A stretch of DNA of 14,829 nucleotides, from contig CATZNW010000032.1 in assembly GCA_958422185.1 (NCBI GenBank), positions 1 through 14,829 on the forward strand, written 5' to 3'. Shown here piece after piece: positions 7,368-13,527 of the stretch. The notes below the pieces were generated by a model. It searched no databases and was not told the origin of the DNA. It saw only the letters and a list, made by a program, of their open reading frames with translations. The stretch comes from an uncultured Clostridium sp. Lineage in GTDB: Bacteria > Bacillota > Clostridia > Oscillospirales > Acutalibacteraceae. Both the position numbers and the translations under genes were made by a program. Position 1 is the first letter of the stretch; each line of letters opens with the position of its first letter.

Positions 7368-8291
7368 ATGAGTGATTACGGAAAAATAAAAGATTGGAAA
7401 GCGCCCAATAAAACGCTTTCAATGATAGTGCTTACAATGGCGCTTGTATATAATATAATATTCGGCTTTATCAGAAATCCGGCAGAAACGGATAATACTC
7501 TGTCGTGGCTCGGCTATGACTATCCGCACGGCTTTTTGATGTGGGGCGTGCTTACTGCGGCGGCGTTTTTTCTGAATATCATATATCTTTATAAAAAATT
7601 CGCATTCCGGGGAAAGGTGGGAACGGCGTTCGCTATCGCCGCGATCTTCTTCATGCCGGGTGTGGTCTTTATAAATGACTGGGGCTGGGAACAGACCGCT
7701 CATCTTATTGCCACTCTGATATTTATTGCATTGAATTCGATAGCCATTTTAATGTTCTTTATACATAATTATAAAAAGCATATAAAATATAAAATTACAA
7801 CATACGCGGTCATTTTGATACTTGCCGGAATGGTGGCTGTTCAGTTTACGCTTGGTAAAAGCGGACTTTTGGAACTTGTGCCGCTTTGGCTTGCGATGCT
7901 GCTGTTGCTTATATCAAATTTTACTTCTTTTTATCCCGTTTATCCTGAGAAAAGAGTACTTACTGAAAAGCCCAAAAGCAAAAAAACGGCTCTTTTACTT
8001 GCCTGCACGCTTGGTATTTTCGGGGCGCATAATCTTTATATGAACAGAATTTATAAAGGAGCGGGGCAACTCGTTATGAGCATGACGGGGATTTTCCTCT
8101 GCCTCATTCCGATTATAGGAATGGGTTATGTGAATGATGTTTCCGGCGGTGACGCAAAGGTCTGTATAGCCGCCGGCGTATCTCTGATCTGCGGCGCGGC
8201 GGTCTGGGCAGGCCGGGACATCTCAAGGCTCAGGCATATCCGCATACTTGAATCTTCTGAAAAAGATCCGGCTTTTGTCAAAACACAATAA
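7368..8291 (+). CDS. Polytopic membrane protein with C-terminal TM2 domain
   Basis: A 307-residue integral membrane protein. About six helices occupy the first 190 residues (repeated hydrophobic runs, one loop with N-D-W-G-W-E). A TM2 domain then occupies about 205-285, with the diagnostic LGIFGAHNLYMNRIYKGAG and a second helix ending in IPIIGMGY. TM2 domains are short two-helix units of poorly defined function, often in proteins of unknown role. The start at 7368 is chosen over an in-frame ATG at 7332 because GGAGG sits 7 bases upstream. No terminator or coupled neighbour is visible, and the next gene lies 102 bases on behind its own promoter. Confidence 0.8.
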   Translation: MSDYGKIKDWKAPNKTLSMIVLTMALVYNIIFGFIRNPAETDNTLSWLGYDYPHGFLMWGVLTAAAFFLNIIYLYKKFAFRGKVGTAFAIAAIFFMPGVVFINDWGWEQTAHLIATLIFIALNSIAILMFFIHNYKKHIKYKITTYAVILILAGMVAVQFTLGKSGLLELVPLWLAMLLLLISNFTSFYPVYPEKRVLTEKPKSKKTALLLACTLGIFGAHNLYMNRIYKGAGQLVMSMTGIFLCLIPIIGMGYVNDVSGGDAKVCIAAGVSLICGAAVWAGRDISRLRHIRILESSEKDPAFVKTQ

Positions 8292-8313
8292 ATCGTTTTG
8301 ATTTACATAATAG

Positions 8314-8344
8314 TTACATTTCGTTCACCAAAAGAGCGTATAAT
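8314..8344 (+). promoter_or_regulatory. Candidate promoter of the marR operon
   Basis: A perfect TATAAT (8339-8344) is preceded by TTACAT (8314-8319) at a rather long 19-bp spacing. The palindrome at 8355-8373 begins 11 bases after the -10 box, placing it across the expected transcription start. Confidence 0.5.
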
Positions 8345-8354
8345 TATAGTATAC

Positions 8355-8373
8355 TAACTAATAGTGTTAGTTA
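8355..8373. promoter_or_regulatory. Palindromic operator candidate for the MarR regulator
   Basis: TAACTAA (8355-8361) and TTAGTTA (8367-8373) form a perfect 7-bp inverted repeat around a 5-base centre. The size, AT-rich character and position between the -10 box and the ribosome binding site (GGAGGA, 8378-8383) fit MarR-type autorepression. Confidence 0.65.
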
Positions 8374-8393
8374 ATTTGGAGGAAAGCCTGATC

Positions 8394-8903
8394 ATGGACT
8401 TTTATATGATAGCCGGGCAGCTTCTTGATATTCAGTTCTTAATGAGCCCCGAGCCTGTAAGCAGGCTGCTGTATGCTTTTGAAAACGGTACTTTTCTGGC
8501 CCTTCAGTATCTTGCGCAGAAAAAAAGCGGCGTTCATCCAAAGGAGCTGAGCGTAAAAATGGCCGTCAGTTCAGCACGAATCGCCGCGCTTTTAAATCAC
8601 ATGGAAAGGGACGGCCTGATTGTGCGTACACCCGATCTGAAAGACAACCGCCAGATCATAATTTCTCTTACTGCGCACGGAGAGCAGCTTGTTATGGAAA
8701 AAAAGGCTGAAATGACAGGTATTCTAGCAGAGGCTTTAAAAGAGCTCGGGCAGGAGGATGCGGAAACGTACCTCAGGATCCGGCAAAAGCTTTTTCAAAG
8801 CGTTTCACATATAACCAAAGAGAGAGCGTTGAACAAAAAGGCGCCGGAAGATGCGCATTGCGCCGATATTCTGCCGGACGCAAAGGGGAAAACGATGCTG
8901 TGA
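8394..8903 (+). CDS. MarR-family transcriptional regulator
   Basis: A 169-residue dimeric winged-helix regulator. The winged helix spans about 35-95: HPKELSVKMAVSS, a recognition helix around SSARIAALLNHMERDG (59-74), and the wing DLKDNRQIIISLT (81-93) with the D-x-R/N-R-x-x-x-x-x-L-T pattern of the family. Flanking helices supply the dimer interface. The C-terminal ~25 residues are an extra hydrophilic tail. The start at 8394 is preferred because GGAGGA lies 10 bases upstream; an upstream in-frame GTG at 8364 falls inside the operator. The stop overlaps a GTG start for the DUF1538 gene (GTGA), so this regulator probably controls its own operon together with the DUF1538 and P-II-like genes. 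Confidence 0.9.
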   Translation: MDFYMIAGQLLDIQFLMSPEPVSRLLYAFENGTFLALQYLAQKKSGVHPKELSVKMAVSSARIAALLNHMERDGLIVRTPDLKDNRQIIISLTAHGEQLVMEKKAEMTGILAEALKELGQEDAETYLRIRQKLFQSVSHITKERALNKKAPEDAHCADILPDAKGKTML

Positions 8904-9148
8904 ATGAAAAATTAAAAGAAAAGATCAGAGAGTCGCTTTCGAGCGTTCTGCCTATAACTGTGATCGTGCTGCTGCTCAGCATAACTATCGTACCTATGGA
9001 AATAGGCACGTTGGCGCTTTTTCTTGTGGGAGCAGTTTTGCTCATAGTGGGTATGGGATTTTTCCAGCTGGGAGCGGAAATGTCTATGACGCCGCTCGGA
9101 AAAGGTGTGGCAGGCAGCTTATCAAGGATAACCGTATCGCGCTTATAG
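8900..9148 (+). pseudogene. DUF1538 membrane protein, fragment 1 (start of unit 1)
   Basis: First piece of a broken gene that would run from 8900 to 10409 and give about 503 residues if repaired. It starts at GTG 8900, overlapping the marR stop as GTGA. An AAAGGGG sits upstream at a fairly long spacing. This piece holds an amphipathic N-terminus and the first two helices of DUF1538 unit 1, ending in the conserved GAEMSMTPLGKGV. At 9113-9115 one base is missing in the codon after GCA (a GGN glycine codon). The frame then runs through nonsense residues to a stop at 9148, while the true continuation (QLIKDNRIALIAVVSF) resumes at 9115 in the next frame. From memory, paired DUF1538 proteins of Halomonas (UmpA/UmpB) were reported as Na+(Li+,K+)/H+ antiporters. 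Confidence 0.82.
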
Positions 9149-10059
9149 CTGTGGTCAGTTTTATTATGGGCGCTATCATCACGATTGCCGAACCCGATCT
9201 TCAGGTGCTGGCAAATCAGGTGGCGTCTATTCCAAATCAGGTGCTTATATGGACAGTTGCCGCGGGGGTAGGAATTTTCCTTGCTGTGGCAGTTCTTCGC
9301 GTTCTGTTTCACATCAGTCTTTCGAAAATGCTGTTTGTTTTGTATATTCTGCTTTTTATACTGTCCTTCTTTTCGCCGGATTCGTTTACTGCGGTCGCGT
9401 TTGATTCAGGCGGCGTTACCACAGGACCTATGACTGTCCCGTTTATCATGGCGCTCGGCGTCGGACTGTCTGCCGCACGAAGTGATAAAAACAGTGCGGG
9501 AGACAGTTTCGGTCTTGTTGCGCTGTGCAGTGTGGGGCCGATCATGATGGTCCTTTTGCTCGGAATCTTTTATCATCCCACTGACGCGGCATATACTGCG
9601 ATTCAGATAACGGATGTTACAACCTCCCGCGATGTTGCGGCACAGTTTGTTACTGCGTTTCCGCATTATATAAAAGAGGTCTTAACAAGTATTCTGCCGG
9701 TTGCTGGGGTGTTTGTGGTGTTTCAGCTTTTTTCACGCTATTATCATAAACGCCAGGTACTGCGAATGGTGATCGGTTTTGTATATACTATAATAGGACT
9801 AATACTTTTCCTTACGGGTGTGAACGTGGGCTTTGCGCCGGTAGGCAGTCTGCTTGGAAGCGGTATTGCTGAAAGCAGTTTCAAATGGCTGCTTGTTCCT
9901 ATCGGTATCGTAATAGGCTATTTTATCGTTAAAGCCGAGCCGGCGGTTCAGGTCCTGAACAAACAGGTAGAGGATCTCACGGGCGGTACCATTTCCGGTA
10001 AAATGATGAATTCGGCGCTCTCTGCCGGGTTGCCATTGCCGTTGCGCTTGCCATGGTAA
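9115..10059 (+). pseudogene. DUF1538 membrane protein, fragment 2 (rest of unit 1, most of unit 2)
   Basis: Central piece of the broken DUF1538 gene. The coding sense resumes at 9115 (codon CAG); the first usable start in this frame is GTG 9151, with no good ribosome binding site. It contains AEPDLQVLANQV, the unit-1 core VAFDSGGVTTGPMTVPF, and the first part of unit 2 including a second AEPAVQVLNKQV. The parallel AEP-VQVL and FDSGGV motifs in the two halves show an internal duplication. At 10027-10029 another single base is missing in a GGN glycine codon. The frame therefore ends in spurious residues and a stop at 10059, whereas the real sequence (VAIAVALAMVRALTGVN) resumes at 10029. Confidence 0.82.
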
Positions 10060-10409
10060 GGGCGCTGACCGGCGTGAATATTTATTGGTTTCTGATACCG
10101 GGCTATGCGGCTGCGTTGATTCTGAGCCGCCTTGTACCGTCCGTTTTTGTGGGAATCGCGTTTGACTCGGGCGGCGTTGCAAGCGGACCTATGACCTCAA
10201 CGTTTTTGCTTCCGCTCTCCATGGGTGTATGTCTTGCAGTAGGCGGAAATGTGGTGGAGGATGCTTTCGGCATAGTTGCGTTCGTTGCCCTTGCTCCGCT
10301 CATAGCGATCCAAATAATGGGCCTTATCTATAAGCATAAAACAAAGGCGGCTAAATCAGAGAAACCGCTGCCGGCGGATACGGTTGTTGAGATAGAGGAG
10401 GATTTTTAA
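10029..10409 (+). pseudogene. DUF1538 membrane protein, fragment 3 (end of unit 2)
   Basis: C-terminal piece of the broken DUF1538 gene, readable from 10029; the first ATG in frame is 10053. It holds the last helices of unit 2 with the conserved IAFDSGGVASGPMTSTF, VGGNVVEDAFGIVA, and a hydrophilic cytoplasmic tail ending EIEEDF. The TAA at 10407-10409 shares its last A with the ATG of the P-II-like gene. Alone it would encode only about half a DUF1538 unit, so independent function is unlikely. Confidence 0.8.
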
Positions 10410-11186
10410 TGAGCATGACCTTAAGTGAAAAACTTTCTTCTCCGCGTATATTTATATTTGTTACAAGAATCGAAGATGAAAAAAGACTTCAGGAAATTCT
10501 GGATTTAATGCAAATACCGATATATTATCAGTGCCGCGGCGAGGGAACAGCAAAGTCCGAGATCATGGATATTCTCGGCTTCGGCGGAACCACAAGGCTT
10601 ATCACTATCGGCCTGTTGCCAAAGTTTGCTGTGAAAGAGCTGTTTGTGCAGATGGAAAAGCACATGTCCTTTCATCAGAGGGGAGGCGGGATCATTATTA
10701 CGATCCCCGTAACCGGGCTCCAAAGTCCGCTGTTTCATATGCTCAATGACGAATCAAAGGAAACAATAGAAAAGGCAGTAAGAGAAAGGATTGAAGGAGA
10801 TATGGCAGAAGTAAAGGAAAAATCATCTTACAATGTTATTTGGGTATCCGTAGAGGCAGGATACAGTGATGAGGTGATTGATACCGCCAGGGCGGCCGGA
10901 GCCAAAGGCGGAACGGTCCTGCACGGCAGGCGCCGGAATTCAGAACAGGTCAGCCGGAGCCAAAGGCGGAACGGTCCTGCACGGCAGGCGCCGGAATTCA
11001 GAACAGGTCAGCCGGCATTTCGGAGTTTCCGTTCAGGATGAACAGGATTTTGTTATGATCGTTGTTCCGAAGGAAAAAAAGAGCGGAATTATGACGGCAA
11101 TATGTAATGCCTGCGGACTGAATACGCCTGCGCACGGAACCGTTATATCCATGCCTGTTGACGATGCCATCGGTCTTGAGGGATAG
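10409..11186 (+). pseudogene. Tandem P-II-like regulator disrupted by a 58-bp duplication
   Basis: With one repeat copy removed, the gene would encode 239 residues made of two P-II-like halves. Residues about 12-115 include IFVTRIEDEKRLQEIL, GEGTAKSEIMDILGFGG and a GGGIIITIPVTG strand. Residues about 140-239 include VIWVSVEAGYSDEVIDTARAAGAKGGTVLHG and MIVVPKEKKSGIM. P-II-like proteins are trimeric sensors, often of nucleotides or bicarbonate, that gate membrane transporters. As found, the reading frame follows the correct sequence to residue 183, then adds 27 unrelated residues and stops at 11041. The lost C-terminal part remains readable in another frame up to 11186. The start ATG 10409 overlaps the DUF1538 stop and has GAGGAGG 8 bases upstream. 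Its partner is presumably the DUF1538 protein. Confidence 0.82.
10895..11015 (+). repeat. Perfect 58-bp tandem duplication inside the P-II-like gene
   Basis: Copy 1 is 10895-10952, copy 2 is 10953-11010, and the two look identical. GCCGG appears at 10895, 10953 and 11011, so the junction has 5 bp of microhomology consistent with replication slippage. Because 58 is not divisible by three, the duplication shifts the reading frame; removing one copy would restore it. Confidence 0.95.
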
Positions 11187-11205
11187 GCTGTTGAATATAT
11201 TTGAA

Positions 11206-11234
11206 CGCTCCGCTTAAAATGTATAAGCGGAGCG
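11206..11234. terminator. Bidirectional terminator hairpin between the P-II-like gene and spoVAC
   Basis: A perfect 11-bp inverted repeat (11206-11216 with 11224-11234) has a 7-base loop and lies between two convergent genes. T-rich flanks are imperfect on both sides, so efficiency is uncertain. Confidence 0.7.
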
Positions 11235-11261
11235 CTGCTTTGATTGCGATCTGATTTGTTT

Positions 11262-11705
11262 TCAGTACAGCTTAAAGATATAAATGATCAGGCCGTAAAT
11301 AAAAGATGCCGCTGTTCCGTACACTATGACCGGGCCTGCGATCGTAAACATCTGCGCCGCTGTGCCAAGGATCAGCCCTTCCTGTTTGAACTCAAGCGCG
11401 GGAGACACAACGGAATTGGCAAATCCCGTAATCGGCACTATTGTGCCTGCGCCCGCATGGCGCGCTATCTTATCAAATACGCCAAGGCCGGTCAGAATGG
11501 CAGTAAGGATTATAATGATACTTGGTGTGGCGATCTTTATATCGTCATCACTGAGCCCCGCAATTCTGAAAAGCTCGTTCAGTGCCTGACCGAAGCAGCA
11601 TATGATACCGCCGAAAAGAAACGCCTTTATACTGTTTAATATTTTCGGTGAATCGCCGCTGGCTTTGTCCGCCATTTTACCGTATTCGTTTTTGCTTATG
11701 CTCAT
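11262..11705 (-). CDS. spoVAC: Stage V sporulation protein AC
   Basis: A 147-residue integral membrane subunit of the SpoVA dipicolinic-acid channel; SpoVAC is considered mechanosensitive in Bacillus. A polar N-terminus of about 25 residues is followed by four or so membrane helices. The hallmark is GVFDKIARHAGAGTIVPITGFANSV, mid-protein, paralogous to the matching motif in SpoVAE. The start at 11705 is chosen because AAGGTGA lies just upstream; an in-frame GTG at 11714 overlaps that ribosome binding site. It is on the minus strand, divergent from the ABC ATPase gene and far from spoVAD, unlike the usual C-D-E operon. A sigma-G-like promoter candidate precedes it. Confidence 0.95.
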   Translation of the reverse strand: MSISKNEYGKMADKASGDSPKILNSIKAFLFGGIICCFGQALNELFRIAGLSDDDIKIATPSIIIILTAILTGLGVFDKIARHAGAGTIVPITGFANSVVSPALEFKQEGLILGTAAQMFTIAGPVIVYGTAASFIYGLIIYIFKLY

Positions 11706-11735
11706 ATTCGTCACCTTTTTTAAATTACTATTAAA

Positions 11736-11765
11736 TATTATTAAACAATTTTATTTTATTATTCA
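11736..11765 (-). promoter_or_regulatory. Candidate sigma-G/F promoter of spoVAC
   Basis: On the minus strand TGAATA (11765-11760) is followed after 17 bp by AATAATA (11742-11736). The -35 matches the forespore consensus GNATR, and the -10 matches CATNNTA at six of seven positions. Predicted start is about 25 bases before the spoVAC ATG. The region is very AT-rich, which raises the chance of a coincidental match. Confidence 0.5.
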
Positions 11766-11771
11766 AATCGC

Positions 11772-11800
11772 TTGACAAATTATATAATTATCTGTAATAT
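11772..11800 (+). promoter_or_regulatory. Sigma-A promoter candidate of the ABC ATPase gene
   Basis: A perfect TTGACA (11772-11777) is 17 bp from TAATAT (11795-11800). The spacer holds a perfect 12-bp AT palindrome (11778-11789) that could be an operator. The promoter stands back to back with the spoVAC promoter candidate, only six bases apart. Confidence 0.55.
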
Positions 11801-11831
11801 TTAAATATACTATTTGTAAAGGGAGATATCT

Positions 11832-12578
11832 ATGCACCTTATTGACGTCAGAAATGTATATAAAATATATAATCCGGGCGAAAACCAGGTGAATGCGCTG
11901 GACGGCGTTTCGCTCACGATCGACGAAGGTGAATTCGTTGCCATCATAGGCCAGTCCGGCTCGGGAAAGTCAACGCTGATGAACATGTTGGGTCTGCTTG
12001 ATGTTCCAACCTCCGGAGAGTACTATATCAACGGCAGGCTTGTTGAGGATCTGACAGATGATGAAATGAGCGAGATAAGGAATAAGCAGATAGGCTTTAT
12101 TTTTCAGGGCTTTAATCTCATTGCTTCGCTTAATGCGCTTGAGAATGTGGAACTTCCCCTTGTTTACCGCGGTGTGCCGAAAGCGGAAAGACGCGAGCTC
12201 TCTATAGCCGCGCTGCAAAAGGTTGGCCTTAAGGAACGAATGCACCATCTTCCCGCGGCGCTTTCTGGCGGACAGCAGCAAAGGGTTGCGGTAGCAAGGG
12301 CTATCGCCGCGGCGCCTCCGGTTATTCTTGCCGACGAACCCACCGGTAATCTGGATACCCGTTCCACAAAAGATGTTATGCAGATTTTGCATAATCTGAA
12401 GGATGACGGCAGAACAGTCATCGTTATCACACACGATAATGAGATCGCTGAGCAGGCGGAACGCGTTATCAGGATCAGGGACGGCAAAGTCGTTGAGGAT
12501 TACATAAATCCCGGCTTTGAGGAAAAATACGGCAGAAAAGCAAAAATGGACAATAAAAATCCGATCGATTTAGGATAA
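11832..12578 (+). CDS. ABC transporter ATP-binding protein, LolD/MacB type
   Basis: A 248-residue cytoplasmic ATPase of the MacB/LolD/FtsE-like class, which powers permeases for peptides, lipoproteins or antimicrobials. All motifs are intact: Walker A GQSGSGKST (40-48), Q-loop Q92, signature LSGGQ (144-148), Walker B VILADEP with E169, D-loop, and H-loop H201. GLLDVPTSGEYYING and DEPTGNLD are typical of the class. A short basic tail follows residue 225. The Shine-Dalgarno GGGAG lies about 8 bases upstream of the ATG. The usual FtsX-like permease partner is absent on both sides; the neighbours are spoVAC and spoVAE. It therefore either works with a permease encoded elsewhere or has another role. 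Terminator-like hairpin 12602-12639 follows. Confidence 0.92.
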   Translation: MHLIDVRNVYKIYNPGENQVNALDGVSLTIDEGEFVAIIGQSGSGKSTLMNMLGLLDVPTSGEYYINGRLVEDLTDDEMSEIRNKQIGFIFQGFNLIASLNALENVELPLVYRGVPKAERRELSIAALQKVGLKERMHHLPAALSGGQQQRVAVARAIAAAPPVILADEPTGNLDTRSTKDVMQILHNLKDDGRTVIVITHDNEIAEQAERVIRIRDGKVVEDYINPGFEEKYGRKAKMDNKNPIDLG

Positions 12579-12601
12579 ATCTGTTTTTTTACAGTATATT
12601 A
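12573..12601 (+). promoter_or_regulatory. Candidate sigma-G/F promoter of spoVAE
   Basis: GGATA (12573-12577, overlapping the ABC gene stop codon) and TATATTA (12595-12601) are 17 bp apart. They match GNATR fully and CATNNTA at six of seven positions. The predicted start near 12608 falls inside the left arm of the downstream hairpin. Confidence 0.42.
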
Positions 12602-12639
12602 CACCTGCTGCGGTAAAAACTATCAGCAGGTGATTTTTT
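12602..12639 (+). terminator. Terminator hairpin whose 3' arm carries the spoVAE Shine-Dalgarno
   Basis: A perfect 9-bp stem (12602-12610 with 12624-12632) has a 13-base loop and is followed by A and six T residues, then the ATG at 12640. It should terminate the ABC ATPase transcript. Its 3' arm contains AGGTG, the ribosome binding site of spoVAE, at the same distance from the ATG as in spoVAD. Confidence 0.75.
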
Positions 12640-12996
12640 ATGATCTTTTTAAAAGCTTTTATAGTCGGCGGGCTTATCTGTGTGATAGGTCAGATATTAA
12701 TAGATAACACAAAGCTTACTCCGGCAAGGATACTTGTTCTTTTTGTGTGTCTTGGTGTTTTGCTCGGCGCGTTCGGAGTATACGATAAACTTGTTGATTT
12801 TGCGGGCGCCGGCGCAACTATCCCACTTACCGGATTTGGCAATACACTTGCAAACGGAGTCAGGGAAGCCGTACGCGAAAAAGGCTTTATCGGTGTTATT
12901 ACCGGCGGCCTCAGCGCCATGGCGGGAGGCGTATCCGTTGCTATGCTCTCCGGTCTGGTAGTGGCGCTCATTGCAAGAAGCAAGGATAAAAGTTAA
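12640..12996 (+). CDS. spoVAE: Stage V sporulation protein AE (SpoVAEb-type)
   Basis: A small 118-residue membrane subunit of the SpoVA dipicolinic-acid channel. It is nearly all hydrophobic helix, with a short basic C-terminus (ARSKDKS). The hallmark FGVYDKLVDFAGAGATIPLTGFGN (residues about 46-69) matches the SpoVAEb/SpoVAC family motif, including the conserved GAGA-x-x-P-x-TGF-x-N. The length fits SpoVAEb, the only E-type subunit in many Clostridia. It stands alone behind the ABC ATPase gene, about 0.9 kb from the divergent spoVAC and 7 kb from spoVAD. The AGGTG ribosome binding site is buried in the preceding terminator stem. No terminator was found after it. Confidence 0.94.
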   Translation: MIFLKAFIVGGLICVIGQILIDNTKLTPARILVLFVCLGVLLGAFGVYDKLVDFAGAGATIPLTGFGNTLANGVREAVREKGFIGVITGGLSAMAGGVSVAMLSGLVVALIARSKDKS

Positions 12997-13010
12997 ATTC
13001 CCTTATTCTG

Positions 13011-13039
13011 TTGAATTAAGCCGCCGTGTGTGTTAAAAT
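13011..13039 (+). promoter_or_regulatory. Sigma-A promoter of the SCP-2 gene
   Basis: TTGAAT (13011-13016) and TAAAAT (13034-13039) are 17 bp apart, with an extended -10 (TGT before the hexamer). The start codon lies 30 bases downstream. Confidence 0.6.
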
Positions 13040-13068
13040 AAGTTATATTATATTTACGGAGGAATACT

Positions 13069-13398
13069 ATGGCAGCTTTAACTTATGAACAGGTTGTAGA
13101 GGCGTTCAGAGAAAGATTTAAAGATACGGATGTCAGCTCAGTTGACGGCACTCTTGCATTTCAGATCAACATCGTCGGCAAACCTGAGGGTATTTTTTAT
13201 GTTGAGATCAAAAACGGAGAAATCCATATAGAGCCTTATGAGTATTATGACCGCAACGCGATTTTAATTGCGAGCGCGGATAACCTTATTAAACTCATAA
13301 ATGGCAAGCTTGATCCCGTTATGGCATTCACCCTCGGTAAGCTTAAGGTTGAGGGCGATATCGGCGCTGCGCTTGAACTCATAAAATTCCTTAAATGA
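13069..13398 (+). CDS. SCP-2 sterol-carrier-like lipid-binding protein
   Basis: A 109-residue soluble protein matching the single-domain SCP-2 fold. It has a helical N-terminus, strands around GTLAFQINIVGKPEGIFYVEIKNGEI, a central I-x-ASADNLIKLINGKLDPVMAF segment, and the closing GKLKVEGDIGAALELIKFL. The last two are the most diagnostic. Such proteins bind acyl chains or other lipids in a hydrophobic cavity; their role in anaerobic Bacillota is not settled. The Shine-Dalgarno GGAGG is 7 bases from the ATG. It has its own promoter and terminator, so it is a monocistronic unit. Confidence 0.88.
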   Translation: MAALTYEQVVEAFRERFKDTDVSSVDGTLAFQINIVGKPEGIFYVEIKNGEIHIEPYEYYDRNAILIASADNLIKLINGKLDPVMAFTLGKLKVEGDIGAALELIKFLK

Positions 13399-13446
13399 TC
13401 AAATCATAATTTTTTAAAAGAAAAAACATATGATCAGCAGACGAGA

Positions 13447-13479
13447 ACCGCCTTTGGAAAAAGGCGGTCTATTTTTTTT
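13447..13479 (+). terminator. Strong Rho-independent terminator after the SCP-2 gene
   Basis: A perfect 9-bp GC-rich stem (13447-13455 with 13460-13468) has a GGAA tetraloop and is followed within three bases by eight T residues (13472-13479). Confidence 0.92.
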
Positions 13480-13498
13480 CGTAAAAGTCAATTTGTAC

Positions 13499-13527
13499 TT
13501 GTTTTAATAATTGATTTAATATATAAT
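13499..13527 (+). promoter_or_regulatory. Candidate promoter of the GH3 gene
   Basis: TATAAT (13522-13527) is preceded at 17 bp by TTGTTT (13499-13504), a half-match to TTGACA. About 60 bases of leader follow before the GH3 start. Confidence 0.5.

Noticed and set aside
8364..8393. GTG start for the MarR regulator
   Set aside because: It falls inside the operator palindrome and has no ribosome binding site. GGAGGA supports the ATG at 8394.
9101..10035. Programmed ribosomal frameshifting as an explanation for the two DUF1538 breaks
   Set aside because: Both sites would need a -1 shift, but neither has an X-XXY-YYZ slippery heptamer, a long homopolymer or an obvious downstream stimulatory stem. 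DUF1538 genes are normally uninterrupted.
11244..11639. 131-codon plus-strand ORF opposite spoVAC
   Set aside because: It is antisense to a clearly recognised spoVAC, its product is basic and Cys-rich like a frame shadow, and it has no ribosome binding site.
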